DNA from: a gamma proteobacterium symbiont of Ctena orbiculata
Lineage (GTDB): Bacteria; Pseudomonadota; Gammaproteobacteria; Chromatiales; Chromatiaceae
Length of the DNA: 64,000 bases
NCBI GenBank assembly: GCA_003058495.1
Contig: QBVC01000031.1
Coordinates: 1 to 64,000 of the forward strand
Direction: 5' to 3'
This document shows, in pieces, positions 18,749 to 28,265 of the stretch; positions within the stretch are counted from its first letter, which is position 1, and the number at the start of each line of letters is the position of its first letter. A program made the position numbers and the translations under genes. The notes beneath the pieces are model-generated. The model made no database searches. It was not told where the DNA came from and saw only the letters and a program-made list of their open reading frames with translations.

Positions 18749-19528
18749 TTACGGCCGCCTGGGCCTGCTGGGCCGCTGATCGATGGTATACCCGGCACCT
18801 GAATGGAGGCTGTGCGGCCTGGCGAAATTGGGAAAGTCGGGATTCCGCCAACCCTCCTTCGCCAGCTTCTCCGAGGGTGGTTTGATGCGCGAGACATAGT
18901 CGAGCACCGCGCGAATGTCGCGGTGGCTGAAATTGTGGATCTGTTTCACCATCTTCTCGTCGGCGTTTCGACGCCGCTCCATCTTGATCCACTCGAACTG
19001 GCGCAAAAGATAGCGATAGTGTTGGCCGAAGATGGCCGGTGTATGATCCTCCAGATTGCCCTCACCCAGTTCGCCATGACACTCGGTGCAGTTATCCTTA
19101 TAGAGCCTTTCACCCCATACAAGATCGTTGCCGGGACCGACCCCGTTGCGGGGGGTCATCGGCAGCTGCGATATGTAGGCCGCCACGTCGGCGATCTCCT
19201 GCGCGCCGCCAAGCAGGCTTGGCGAGGTGAATGGCAGCATGGTGGGATTGTCCCTGTTGCGCGCCCTGATATCAGCCAGCTGCTTGATCAGCACGGTGGA
19301 AAGCTGACCCGCCACCTGGGGATAGGCGCCGCTCTCGAGCCCCCAACCCTCCGGGGTATGGCAGACCGCACAGATGCGATAGACCTTCCTGCCGTTCTCA
19401 AGATTCGGCGTCAGTTCCAGCGCCTGCTCATATTCACGCATTGCCTCGGGCGACTCTCTCGCAACGGCATGCCCCGACAAGACGATACAGATTAAAGAGG
19501 CTGTCCAGATAGACTTTCTCATTGACAC
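18749..19528 (-). CDS. diheme cytochrome c, c4/c553 type
   Basis: Periplasmic cytochrome of 259 residues with a signal peptide (about 1-23) and two class I heme motifs, CAVCH and CTECH, each followed by the usual distal methionine regions (TMLPFTS and EKMVKQIHNFS). The duplicated layout resembles cytochrome c4/c553 electron carriers. The proline-rich tail (about 240-259) is unusual. It converges on fccAB and diverges, across 0.5 kb, from another diheme cytochrome of the same kind. Confidence 0.85.
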   Translation of the reverse strand: MSMRKSIWTASLICIVLSGHAVARESPEAMREYEQALELTPNLENGRKVYRICAVCHTPEGWGLESGAYPQVAGQLSTVLIKQLADIRARNRDNPTMLPFTSPSLLGGAQEIADVAAYISQLPMTPRNGVGPGNDLVWGERLYKDNCTECHGELGEGNLEDHTPAIFGQHYRYLLRQFEWIKMERRRNADEKMVKQIHNFSHRDIRAVLDYVSRIKPPSEKLAKEGWRNPDFPNFARPHSLHSGAGYTIDQRPSRPRRP

Positions 19529-19726
19529 TCCACTCGTTATTTATCATACGTGCGCTGACCACCCGGAGCGGCCAACCACTCGGTATTTCGCGGAAGAGAC
19601 CGAGCTGGCCGGTGGAGGAGAAGCGCACTGGTGCGGTTGGTTAAAACCAGCGCAGTACTTTTCTTTCTATATAACAATGTAATATAGCGAGGGTATTGCG
19701 AGGAGACAATAACAATAGACCGATTC

Positions 19727-19765
19727 GCTCCAATTCCATTATTTTATTCATGGTTGAATTGGAGC
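19727..19765. other. 10-bp perfect inverted repeat in a 512-bp divergent intergenic region
   Basis: GCTCCAATTC and GAATTGGAGC separated by 19 bp. The region 19529-20046 between two divergently transcribed cytochrome genes is AT-rich, contains this dyad, and holds no ORF I would call. The dyad may be an operator or a transcript hairpin. Confidence 0.55.
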
Positions 19766-20046
19766 CGAGAAATTGAAAGCGGATATCAGTTTTGCAAGAA
19801 TGGCAAACGATAACAAATGATCGTGATGCGATCGCCTGTTCATGATGAACTGGAATAATAAGCCTATAAAAAAATCATCCAACAGCTGTGGGGGCGACGT
19901 GAACAGACTCAACTTCATCTAATCCCAATCCTGTAAGAAAAAAAGCCGAATTGGTTTCAGCTTCTTAGCCAAGCTGTTGGTTTTGTATACCGACTAAATC
20001 CCTTATCCAACAACGACCATCCTGATCAAGAAGGAGCCGTTTGACA

Positions 20047-20655
20047 ATGAACAGGCTATTAGTAACGCTTCTGCTCTCACTCCCAATCCTTGCCCACGCC
20101 GTCGACCTGGAAAACGGCAAGAAACAGGCGCGGAGTTGCGCCCTCTGCCATGGCCACTATGGCCAGGGAACCCCGGGGCCCGCCTCTCCCAGGCTTGCCG
20201 GCACGCCGGCCGGCTACATGATCAAGCAGATCGAGGCCTATATCAAAGGCGAACGCATCAACCCGCGCATGGTTGTCACATCCTCACTCCACTCCATCAG
20301 CGAGGATGATATCGATGATGTCGCCGCCTATTACGAAAGCGTCAACCTGGACAGAATCAATCCGGTGTTGAACAACATCCCACTCTGGCCTGGCGATGCC
20401 GCCCTCGGCAAGGAGCTCTACGGCGAGTGCAAAAGCTGCCACCGCAAGAGTGGCATGGGCAAATCGCGCAAGGGGATCCCCGCATTGGCGCTGCAGTATC
20501 CGCGCTATCTTTTCCGTCAGATCAAGATGTTTCAATGGGACAAACGGGTCCACGACGACGATCCCGAAGATGAAATCTTCGATGAGCTGTCGGACAATGA
20601 CATAGAGGCGCTGCTCGCCCACATCTCATCGCTGGCACCGAACAACAAAAAGTAG
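20047..20655 (+). CDS. diheme cytochrome c, c4/c553 type
   Basis: Periplasmic diheme cytochrome of 202 residues with a signal peptide ending LAHA-VD (about residue 18) and heme motifs CALCH and CKSCH. Candidate distal ligands are in the NPRMVV and KMFQWD segments. I use the ATG at 20047, ten bases after AAGGAG; a TTG at 20041 is closer but less likely. The DUF302 gene follows after 43 bp, so the two are probably one operon. Confidence 0.87.
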   Translation: MNRLLVTLLLSLPILAHAVDLENGKKQARSCALCHGHYGQGTPGPASPRLAGTPAGYMIKQIEAYIKGERINPRMVVTSSLHSISEDDIDDVAAYYESVNLDRINPVLNNIPLWPGDAALGKELYGECKSCHRKSGMGKSRKGIPALALQYPRYLFRQIKMFQWDKRVHDDDPEDEIFDELSDNDIEALLAHISSLAPNNKK

Positions 20656-20698
20656 ACGGAAAAAAAATCCTATAAACCGAAACACTCGGGAGAATGCT

Positions 20699-21208
20699 AT
20701 GAAATCGATACAAGCACTGGGAATCGCTTTGGTGCTGACCCTGGTCACGACTGCAGCCGTGATCGCCGCGGAACAACCCGAAATCAATATCACCGACATC
20801 AAGCAGACGGTGGTGCAGATGAGCGTCAAGGATGGGGTCACCAAGGATGACGCCATCCAGGCCCTGATGTCCCGCGCCGCGGAAATCAATCTGAAATATG
20901 TCGCCAGGCAACAGGTCTCGAAAGAGCTGGAGGCCCGGGGACTCAAGACCCCCTACCTCGACATCTTCCAGTTCTGCAACCCGGAGGATGCGCGCAAGAT
21001 GATCCTGCACGATCCGATCTATGCCGCCTACATGCCCTGCCGCATCGCCATGGTGGAGGACAAGAAGGGGAAACTCTGGCTGATGATGCTGAACCTGGAT
21101 ATGCTGATCAACAGCGAGCTGCTGCCCCCCGAACTGACCGAGATCGCGATCAGGGTCAACCAGGCGATGCTCGACGTCATGGTTGCCGGGGCGACCGGAG
21201 AGTTCTGA
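20699..21208 (+). CDS. exported DUF302 protein
   Basis: Protein of 169 residues with a signal peptide ending VIAA-EQ. The C-terminal part fits DUF302: FQFCNPEDARKMILHD, then YMPCRIAMVEDKKGKLWLMM. DUF302 proteins are common in sulfur oxidisers and their function is not established. Pairing with a diheme cytochrome suggests a periplasmic redox or sulfur-handling role, which is inference. Confidence 0.8.
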   Translation: MKSIQALGIALVLTLVTTAAVIAAEQPEINITDIKQTVVQMSVKDGVTKDDAIQALMSRAAEINLKYVARQQVSKELEARGLKTPYLDIFQFCNPEDARKMILHDPIYAAYMPCRIAMVEDKKGKLWLMMLNLDMLINSELLPPELTEIAIRVNQAMLDVMVAGATGEF

Positions 21209-21263
21209 TTCACCGCAAATGGACGCGAATCGTTTTTAAGGAACCTCTGATCAACTCTCTTTT

Positions 21264-21332
21264 CGTCATCCCGGCATATGCCGGGATCCAGGAAAATCAA
21301 GCATATAGATTCCGGCTTTCGCCGGAATGACG
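21264..21332. repeat. REP-like double hairpin
   Basis: Two adjacent imperfect palindromes, GTCATCCCGGCATATGCCGGGAT and a stem of ATTCCGGC with GCCGGAAT, form a classic extragenic REP/MITE-like pair between the DUF302 gene and the converging CBS gene. A broken REP-type transposase lies at 28.7 kb, the sort of enzyme that mobilises such elements. Confidence 0.75.
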
Positions 21333-21420
21333 GATTAATCAGACCTTCCTTAATTCATTCGCAATAAATTGCAGCAATGATAAGGATTGGCATCCAAGCA
21401 ACCCTTTCGCTTTAGATATT

Positions 21421-21455
21421 TGCGAGTATTCGCGGTGATTTGCGTTAATTCGCGG
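21421..21455 (+). repeat. dispersed repeat, copies 2-3
   Basis: TGCGAGTATTCGCGG followed by TGATTTGCGTTAATTCGCGG, related to the copy at 18711-18738. An inverted partner occurs at 21211-21230. Confidence 0.5.
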
Positions 21456-21481
21456 CTTGAATCTCTTAAAGACTTGAATTC

Positions 21482-21934
21482 TTAACTGATACTCTCGGCC
21501 AGGTTGGCCTGAAAGATCGCCTTGTGGATATCGCCCAGGCTGAGCATTCCCACCAGCTTTCCTCCGTCGCCGACCGGGATGCGGCGGAATTTGTGCCGAA
21601 CCATGATGGTGGCGGCGCGCAGGATATGCATATCCGGGCTGACGGTTATGACGCCCGGTGTCATGAGGTCGGCGACCTTGAGGTTCACCACATCCCTGTA
21701 CTGCAGCATCATGCTGTCGTAGTCCGGTGCCGAGATACCGTCCATGACCTCCTCCAGGGTGGGGAACATGCGATGCAGCACATCCTTCTCTGCAATAATC
21801 CCGACCAATTTATCATTTTCCAATACCGGGAGACCGCTGTAACGAAACAGGCACATTAGGGAGACAACCTCCAGAAGCTTGGTCTCCGGAGTCACCGTTT
21901 TCGGTGTTCTTGTCATGATTTCGCTTACCAGCAT
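21482..21934 (-). CDS. CBS-domain pair protein
   Basis: Protein of 150 residues made of two CBS motifs: the first opens MLVSEIMTRTPKTVTPETKL with PVLENDKLVGIIAEKDVL, and the second VADLMTPGVITVSPDMHIL with RIPVGDGGKLVGMLSLGDI. CBS pairs bind adenosyl ligands and usually regulate a partner; here the protein stands alone, so the partner is unknown. It lacks a signal peptide and is cytoplasmic. Confidence 0.85.
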   Translation of the reverse strand: MLVSEIMTRTPKTVTPETKLLEVVSLMCLFRYSGLPVLENDKLVGIIAEKDVLHRMFPTLEEVMDGISAPDYDSMMLQYRDVVNLKVADLMTPGVITVSPDMHILRAATIMVRHKFRRIPVGDGGKLVGMLSLGDIHKAIFQANLAESIS

Positions 21935-22379
21935 GTATCACTCCTCATCAGTTCGATTGTTCTTGAATTTTATAGTTTTACGGGAGTACAACGATACGCA
22001 TTCTCGATTTGGTTGCCAACCCTTTTCCATCCCTGCAGATCGATCACCATCAACCCTTCATGGCGGCAGACATCAGCGCCCGACAGCGCACCGGAGCAGT
22101 GCAGGAAACGGCGCGCGCTCCATTGCACCTTTATCCGTGAATCAACCCCGCAGCCATCCGGGCGGCCCCTGCCCGCCAGCCTGCACTTTTAACCGGATAG
22201 AGTGTCCAAACAAACCCGCCGGCGAACAAATTAGGGAATCCGTTTCCCATGCCTCAGGGTGTGGAGAGCGTCGCCATCAGGGCACACAACTTTGCAGCTT
22301 CAGGCAGGGACAGGGGGAGAAAAAGGGAGCGTGTTGTAAGCCAATGATTTGTTGAGAAAAGACGCGATAAATCCATAAC
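21935..22379. other. 445-bp region without a supported gene
   Basis: Upstream of the CBS gene and of the nrdA control region. It contains only short overlapping ORFs of unconvincing composition. I see no RNA gene or repeat here. Confidence 0.5.
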
Positions 22380-22420
22380 TTATCCACAATTCACGCACAG
22401 ACAGGATCCCCTTTTCCACA
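22380..22420. promoter_or_regulatory. two DnaA boxes upstream of nrdAB
   Basis: TTATCCACA (22380-22388) is a perfect DnaA box and TTTTCCACA (22412-22420) has one difference. In E. coli, DnaA boxes upstream of nrdAB tie its expression to replication initiation; the position here suggests the same logic. Confidence 0.75.
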
Positions 22421-22427
22421 ACTTCAT

Positions 22428-22475
22428 ACACAATATATTGTGGTTGACATCGGCCAAATAGGATATATATTGTGT
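22428..22475 (+). promoter_or_regulatory. nrdAB promoter with paired NrdR boxes
   Basis: ACACAATATATTGTGG (22428-22443) and AGGATATATATTGTGT (22460-22475) are NrdR boxes 32 bp apart. Between and across them lies a sigma70-type promoter: TTGACA (22444-22449), 16-bp spacer, TATATT (22466-22471). NrdR binding would occlude it. Confidence 0.85.
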
Positions 22476-22530
22476 TTACCGGTTTTGAAAAGTTCGAACC
22501 AGGGTTTCGGCGAATAAATCGGGTGAACAG

Positions 22531-22650
22531 GGCCGGAGAGATAACCGGCCCGGCAGAGAAAAGCCGGTCTCAAGGGCATACCAACCACAACAGGAGACCG
22601 GATGCGGACAGGGCATGCAACGACCCGCATAGATAGGCCAGCCTGTCGGC
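22531..22650 (+). promoter_or_regulatory. structured nrdA leader RNA
   Basis: The leader from the promoter to the nrdA start is about 280 nt. It contains hairpins GGCCGG/CCGGCC (22531-22550), CCGGTCTC/GAGACCGG (22564-22601) and ATGCGG/CCGCAT (22602-22630). GACAGG (about 22606-22611) could instead pair with CCTGTC near 22645, and the CCGGC/GCCGG segments near 22550-22567 offer a further competing stem. Mutually exclusive stems suggest an attenuator or riboswitch, but I could not match it to a known class, including cobalamin. Confidence 0.45.
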
Positions 22651-22762
22651 ACACATATTAAAGTTTAAGAGCAACCACCAGACAGACAATCGATAGCCAG
22701 GGCAGTCTCTTCAATGGTCCGGCGCAGCGACGGCTACGATGTAAAGATATTCAGGAGATAAG

Positions 22763-25648
22763 ATGGCCACACAAGCAGCCAACAGCGACGCTTCCACTCC
22801 AGTTAACCAGCCCCCCTTGATGCAGGAGCCCCAGGCGCAGGCCCGCTCAAGCAGCAACAGTGGCATCCAGGTCATCCGCCGCAACGGCAAGGTCACCCAC
22901 TTCGATCCCGGCAAGATCTCGGTGGCCATGACCAAGGCGTTCCTCGCCGTCGAGGGGGGTAGCGCCGCCGCCTCCAGTCGCATCCATGATACGGTGAAGA
23001 TGCTCACCGACCAGGTGGTCAGCGCCCTGACCCGCCGCCTGCCCGACAACGCCCGGGTGCATATCGAGGATATCCAGGACCAGGTGGAGCTGTCGCTGAT
23101 GCGCTCCGGCGAACACAAGGCGGCCCGCTCCTATGTCCTCTATCGTGAACGCCAGAGCCAGAAGCGCCTGGAGGAAGAGGCCAAGCGCGCCGAGGTTGAA
23201 GGCATCCCCGAGGAGCATATCGTCAATGTCACCCTCGACGACGGCTCCACCCGCCCCCTCGACGTGGAGCGCATGCAGGCCCTGGTGAGCGAGGCCTGCA
23301 ACGGCCTGGACGAGGTGGACGCCGGTCGCATCCTGCAGGAGGCCTGCCGCAACCTCTTCGACGGGGTCAAGGAGAGCGACGTCTCCCAGACCCTGGTGAT
23401 GAGCGCCCGCACCCTGATCGACCAGGAGCCCAACTACTCCCAGGTCGCCGCCCGCCTGCTGCTCGACATCCTGCGCCGGGAGGCCCTCGGCTTTCTCGGC
23501 CTCGACACCCCGGTCAACACCCAGGCGGAGATGGCGGAGAGCTACTGCAGCTACTTCAAGCGCTACATCCAGCAGGCCGCCGAGCTCGACCTGCTCGACA
23601 GCCGCCTCGGCCAGTACGACCTGGACCGCCTGATCGCCGCGATCAAGCCGGAGCGGGATCTGGGCTTCACCTACCTGGGGCTGCAGACCCTCTACGACCG
23701 CTACTTCATCCACAGCGAGGACGGCGTGCGCTTCGAGCTGCCCCAGGCCTTCTTCATGCGCGTCGCCATGGGCCTGGCGATCAACGAGATCGACCGCGAG
23801 AACCGGGCCATCGAGTTCTATAACCTGCTCTCCTCCTTCGACTTCATGAGCTCCACCCCGACCCTGTTCAACTCCGGCACCCTGCGTCCCCAGCTCTCCA
23901 GCTGCTACCTGACCACCGTGCCCGACGACCTGGACGGCATCTACAGCAGCATCAAGGACAACGCCCTGCTCTCCAAGTTCGCCGGCGGCCTGGGCAACGA
24001 CTGGACCCGGGTGCGCGGCCTCGGCGCCCACATCAAGGGCACCAACGGCAAGTCCCAGGGCGTGGTCCCCTTCCTCAAGGTGGCCAACGACACCGCGGTG
24101 GCGGTGAACCAGGGGGGCAAGCGCAAGGGGGCGGTCTGCGCCTACCTGGAGACCTGGCATATCGATATCGAGGAGTTCCTCGAGCTGCGCAAGAACACCG
24201 GCGACGAGCGCCGCCGCACCCACGACATGAACACCGCCAACTGGATCCCCGACCTCTTCATGAAGCGGGTCGCCGAGGAGGGCAACTGGACCCTGTTCTC
24301 CCCCAACGACACCCCCGACCTCCACGACCTCACCGGCAAGGCCTTCGAGAAGGCCTACCTCGCCTACGAGGAGAAGGCGGCCAAGGGGCTGCTGGATGTG
24401 AGCAAGCGCGTCAAGGCGGTGGAACTCTGGCGCAAGATGCTCGGCCTGCTGTTCGAGACCGGCCACCCCTGGATCACCTTCAAGGATCCCTGCAACCTTC
24501 GCTACAGCAACCAGCATATGGGGGTGGTGCACAGCTCCAACCTCTGTACCGAGATCACCCTCCACACCAACGATCATGAGATCGCGGTCTGCAACCTGGG
24601 CTCGGTCAACCTCACCGCCCATGTCAACGACAAGGGCCTCGACCTGGAGAAGCTGGAGAAGACGGTGACCACCGCGATGCGCATGCTCGACAACGTCATC
24701 GACTACAACTACTACAGCGTGCCCCAGGCGCGCCACTCCAACCTGCGCCACCGCCCGGTGGGCCTCGGCATCATGGGCTTCCAGGACGCCTTGTATAAAC
24801 AGCGCCTCGCCTATACCTCGGAAGAGGCCCTGGCCTTCGCCGACCGCGCCATGGAGGCGGTGAGCTACTACGCCATCCAGGCCTCCTCCGACATGGCGGC
24901 GGAGCGCGGCCGCTACTCCAGCTACGAGGGCTCCCTGTGGAGCCAGGGCATCCTGCCCATCGACTCGCTGCAGCTGCTGAAAGAGCAGCGCGGCGACTAC
25001 CTGCAGGTGGACGAGAGCCAGAGCCTCGACTGGGACGCCCTGCGCGCCAAGATCAAGCGCCAGGGGATGCGCAACTCCAACACCATGGCGATCGCCCCCA
25101 CCGCCACCATCTCCAACATCTGCGGGGTCAGCCAGTCCATCGAGCCGACCTACCAGAACCTGTTCGTCAAATCGAACCTCTCCGGCGAATTCACCGTGGT
25201 CAATCCCTACATGGTCCACGACCTGAAGAAGCTGGGGCTGTGGGACGAGGTGATGATCAACGATCTGAAATACTACGACGGCTCCCTGCAGCCCATCGAC
25301 CGCATCCCGGCGGAGCTCAAGGCGGTCTACGCCACCGCCTTCGAGATCGATCCCCGCTGGCTGGTGGAGGCCGCCTCCCGGCGCCAGAAGTGGATCGACC
25401 AGGGCCAGTCCCTCAACCTCTACATGGCCGAGCCCTCGGGCAAGAAGCTGGACAACCTCTACAAGCTGGCCTGGGTGCGCGGTCTCAAGACCACCTACTA
25501 CCTGCGCTCCATGGGCGCCACCGGCGCGGAGAAGACCTCGGTCAAGCAGGGTGATGAAGGCGGCGGCGTCGACCTCATCGGCGCCAGCGGCAGCGAGGCC
25601 CCCCAGGCCTGCTCCATTCTCGATCCGGATTGCGAGGCCTGCCAATAG
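22763..25648 (+). CDS. nrdA: class Ia ribonucleoside-diphosphate reductase, alpha subunit
   Basis: Large subunit of 961 residues that reduces ribonucleotides to deoxyribonucleotides. The N-terminal quarter carries two successive ATP-cones (one near 33-125 with VIRRNGKVTHFDPGKI, one near 148-240), as in Pseudomonas NrdA of similar length. The catalytic barrel follows with SSCYLTTVPDD, FAGGLGNDWTRVRG, NLCTEI, and a C-terminal redox pair CEAC. GGAG precedes the ATG. Base composition is unusually rich in GC third positions, as for a highly expressed gene. nrdB follows after 57 bp. Confidence 0.96.
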   Translation: MATQAANSDASTPVNQPPLMQEPQAQARSSSNSGIQVIRRNGKVTHFDPGKISVAMTKAFLAVEGGSAAASSRIHDTVKMLTDQVVSALTRRLPDNARVHIEDIQDQVELSLMRSGEHKAARSYVLYRERQSQKRLEEEAKRAEVEGIPEEHIVNVTLDDGSTRPLDVERMQALVSEACNGLDEVDAGRILQEACRNLFDGVKESDVSQTLVMSARTLIDQEPNYSQVAARLLLDILRREALGFLGLDTPVNTQAEMAESYCSYFKRYIQQAAELDLLDSRLGQYDLDRLIAAIKPERDLGFTYLGLQTLYDRYFIHSEDGVRFELPQAFFMRVAMGLAINEIDRENRAIEFYNLLSSFDFMSSTPTLFNSGTLRPQLSSCYLTTVPDDLDGIYSSIKDNALLSKFAGGLGNDWTRVRGLGAHIKGTNGKSQGVVPFLKVANDTAVAVNQGGKRKGAVCAYLETWHIDIEEFLELRKNTGDERRRTHDMNTANWIPDLFMKRVAEEGNWTLFSPNDTPDLHDLTGKAFEKAYLAYEEKAAKGLLDVSKRVKAVELWRKMLGLLFETGHPWITFKDPCNLRYSNQHMGVVHSSNLCTEITLHTNDHEIAVCNLGSVNLTAHVNDKGLDLEKLEKTVTTAMRMLDNVIDYNYYSVPQARHSNLRHRPVGLGIMGFQDALYKQRLAYTSEEALAFADRAMEAVSYYAIQASSDMAAERGRYSSYEGSLWSQGILPIDSLQLLKEQRGDYLQVDESQSLDWDALRAKIKRQGMRNSNTMAIAPTATISNICGVSQSIEPTYQNLFVKSNLSGEFTVVNPYMVHDLKKLGLWDEVMINDLKYYDGSLQPIDRIPAELKAVYATAFEIDPRWLVEAASRRQKWIDQGQSLNLYMAEPSGKKLDNLYKLAWVRGLKTTYYLRSMGATGAEKTSVKQGDEGGGVDLIGASGSEAPQACSILDPDCEACQ

Positions 25649-25705
25649 GCGATGCAAAAAGAAGCCACCATAAAAAGCGATAGAACAATTAAGAGGATAT
25701 AGACG

Positions 25706-26875
25706 ATGCTGAACTGGGACGATCCACTCGCCAAGCCCGCACTCCAGGAAGTTACCCCGGCGCCCGCGTCAACAGAGACAAATCCGGCCCATCCCCATGT
25801 GATGGAAGAGGCTGCCCGCGCCCTGCAGATAGAGGAACAGGCCGAGGTCGAGACCGAGGCCCAATCCTCCATGGAGCCGGTCAACCCGGACGACAAGCGG
25901 GTCATCAACGGCATGACCGACATCAACCAGCTGGCCCCCTTCAAGTATCCCTGGGCCTGGGAGTACTTCCTCAACGCCAACAAGAACCACTGGACCCCCC
26001 TGGACATCAACATGGCCCAGGACGTCCACGACTACCAGCACAAACTGACCCTGGAGGAGCGCCACGTCTACGAGAACGTGCTCTCCTACCTCACCACCTC
26101 CGACATCCTGGCGATGCGCAACATCGGCCTCGCGGTGATGGAGAAGATGTCGGCCCCCGAGCTGCAGATCTACCAGGCGCGCCAGGTCTACGAGGAGTCG
26201 CTGCACACCTGGACCTACCAGCACTGCATCGAGACCATCGGCCTCGACCAGGGCGAGATCTACAACCGCTACCGGGTGGTGCCCCAGATCAACAAGAAGA
26301 TCCAGATCACCAACCGCCGCCTCGCCTCCATCCTCCGCGCCGACATCGACCTGCGCGACCCGGATGAGCTGCAGAACTTCGTCATGGCCTACATCTTCTT
26401 CGCCGCCATCTTCGAAGGCTGCTGGTTCTACAACGGCTTCAGCCCCATCTTCGCCCTGCAACGCCGCGGCCTGATGAAGGGGACCGCGGAACAGCTGCAA
26501 TACATCATGCGCGACGAGGTGCTCCACGCCTCCTTCGGCATCCGGGTGGTAAAGCAGATCATCCAGGAAGAGAACATCACCCTCGACAAGAAGACAATGC
26601 AGGAGATGTGGGACGAGACCGAGGCCGCCGAAATCGGCTACGCCGACTACATTCTGCGGGATCCGATTCTTGGCTACTCCAAGGAGGATCATGTGGGGCA
26701 GTTCCGGTTTATCGCCAATCGGCGTGCGCGGCAGCTTGGTATAGAGGAACCCTTTCCTGGGGCCGAGGCTACTTTGCCCTGGTTGGATGAGCAGGCGCAT
26801 TTGCGGAAGGAGAAGAACTTTTTTGAGACTCGGGTTACTGAGTATCAGACTGGTGGAGCGCTGAAATGGGATTGA
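25706..26875 (+). CDS. nrdB: class Ia ribonucleoside-diphosphate reductase, beta subunit
   Basis: Diiron radical subunit of 389 residues. Metal ligands appear in the helices with EESLHTWTYQHCIE, FFAAIFEGCWFYNG and MRDEVLHASFG, the standard E-x2-H and E-x2-H sets. The N terminus (about 1-60) is an extended acidic and proline-containing region before KRVINGMTDINQ. The last 40 residues come from DNA of more even base use than the rest. It forms the active enzyme with NrdA. Confidence 0.95.
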   Translation: MLNWDDPLAKPALQEVTPAPASTETNPAHPHVMEEAARALQIEEQAEVETEAQSSMEPVNPDDKRVINGMTDINQLAPFKYPWAWEYFLNANKNHWTPLDINMAQDVHDYQHKLTLEERHVYENVLSYLTTSDILAMRNIGLAVMEKMSAPELQIYQARQVYEESLHTWTYQHCIETIGLDQGEIYNRYRVVPQINKKIQITNRRLASILRADIDLRDPDELQNFVMAYIFFAAIFEGCWFYNGFSPIFALQRRGLMKGTAEQLQYIMRDEVLHASFGIRVVKQIIQEENITLDKKTMQEMWDETEAAEIGYADYILRDPILGYSKEDHVGQFRFIANRRARQLGIEEPFPGAEATLPWLDEQAHLRKEKNFFETRVTEYQTGGALKWD

Positions 26876-27185
26876 TAGTTAGTTCGTTGGCTCTTTGCAT
26901 TCTAGCATAGTGTTAACTTACTGGATCAACCAAACCTGCTTCGCTCATGAACATCTAAAACGAGCAAAGTAGGCACTCCAAACACTCATCGGTCCGATGT
27001 AAATGACATGCACATCTACCACCGAAAAAACCGAGTTTATGAACAAATGTTTATATATTTAGTATTTATATCACACTGACTCTATTTCTATACTTTTTTT
27101 ATTATTTTTTCTATTGTTCTCCAACCTCTCTCTTAAAATATATGACTCATTATGTTTTTGAGGTAATTATGAGGCATTGAAACTT
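26876..27185. other. 310-bp AT-rich intergenic region
   Basis: Composition drops sharply from the GC-rich nrdB to mostly AT. I see no gene. It marks the left edge of a likely acquired stretch. Confidence 0.5.
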
Positions 27186-28031
27186 ATGAAGTGGTTTAAG
27201 TTTGATCCAAATAAAAGTTTAGTAGAACTACCTATTTTTTGGTTAACTGTTATTCTTTTATTTTCACTATCCTCTGTCATTGCTTTCATAATTTGCATAA
27301 GAAGTGATTTGATTATAGATCTAACATATGAAGGTTTTAATAATTTTTTCGTATATTATAGATTTCCATTGACTACACTCGCACTGATAATACCAATAAT
27401 TGCTCTAATTGCATCCAACCATAGATCTGTGCAAACAAAAGCACAGATTTCTTTAAATAACAATCAAAATTTATTTTCCAATTATTACAAACATATCGAA
27501 GAGTTTGAAAAATTCACAAGCAATCATTTACCAGACAAGAGGTTAAGTATTAATAACAAAAGATACTGTTATCACATATTATTCCCAAAGGCAGTAACAG
27601 GCGAATACAGGGTTTCCAATGAAATCTATAACTTATTCTCAGAAACATGTAGTAAGTTAATTACAAAATTCAATTATTTTGGTGGAGGTCACCCAAAAAC
27701 TCAATCCGATACTCTTATTGAAATTGAAATAAGCCTTCGCACACTAGAAGAGAAATTTCAATTGACATGGGATATGGGGAATGGGAAAAAATTCGTACAC
27801 AACAGAATTCAGATTAATGTAATTAATGGTCAGCTAAGAGCGTATATTAATGACGTAATAAAAAGACTCACTGTAGTTAATACTTTAATGTCATTTGACG
27901 TGAATCACCAATCACCACAATCCTTCAATAGTATAACAAGCGTGAGTCTTAACAAAATTCCAAGCTACGACATTACGGATAGCAAAGAAAATGTCATCAA
28001 TTTCAATTTATTTGAAGAAGTAAAAGTTTAG
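27186..28031 (+). CDS. hypothetical two-helix membrane protein, AT-rich
   Basis: Protein of 281 residues with two N-terminal membrane helices (about 18-40 and 58-80) and a cytoplasmic body of about 200 residues that starts with HRSVQTKAQISLNNNQNLFSN. The arrangement, two helices then a helical soluble domain, resembles some phage-defence or accessory-island proteins, but I recognise no family. Its codon use is strikingly AT-rich compared with all neighbours, so it is probably horizontally acquired. I prefer the ATG at 27186; a TTG lies at 27177. Confidence 0.65.
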   Translation: MKWFKFDPNKSLVELPIFWLTVILLFSLSSVIAFIICIRSDLIIDLTYEGFNNFFVYYRFPLTTLALIIPIIALIASNHRSVQTKAQISLNNNQNLFSNYYKHIEEFEKFTSNHLPDKRLSINNKRYCYHILFPKAVTGEYRVSNEIYNLFSETCSKLITKFNYFGGGHPKTQSDTLIEIEISLRTLEEKFQLTWDMGNGKKFVHNRIQINVINGQLRAYINDVIKRLTVVNTLMSFDVNHQSPQSFNSITSVSLNKIPSYDITDSKENVINFNLFEEVKV

Positions 28032-28265
28032 GCGGACAACAAGTAATCAGGACAGGCACCATTTGAAGGAAGAAAATAGACTCCCAGCTTCCATTTGTTT
28101 CTGTTGGAATAAAATTAAGACCGTCTTCGACTAATCCAGGAGGTTTAGCCGATTTTCATCTTCTAATTGAGTAACCTAGAGGTGGATTTTTCGAACAAGG
28201 CGCAAGAAGCTTCCTGCCAATACGCGTTGATTGGCATAAATGACCCCGGCTGGTTTTGAAAGATA

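Noticed and set aside
21879-22355. 158-residue frame upstream of nrdA
   Set aside because: Composition and lack of ribosome site suggest a chance frame.
22476-22762. Cobalamin riboswitch in the nrdA leader
   Set aside because: The conserved GCCACTG box and other core elements are not present, so I only report an unclassified structured leader.
22847-25657. 936-residue frame opposite nrdA
   Set aside because: Long antisense frame caused by strong GC-rich codon bias of nrdA; no recognisable domain.
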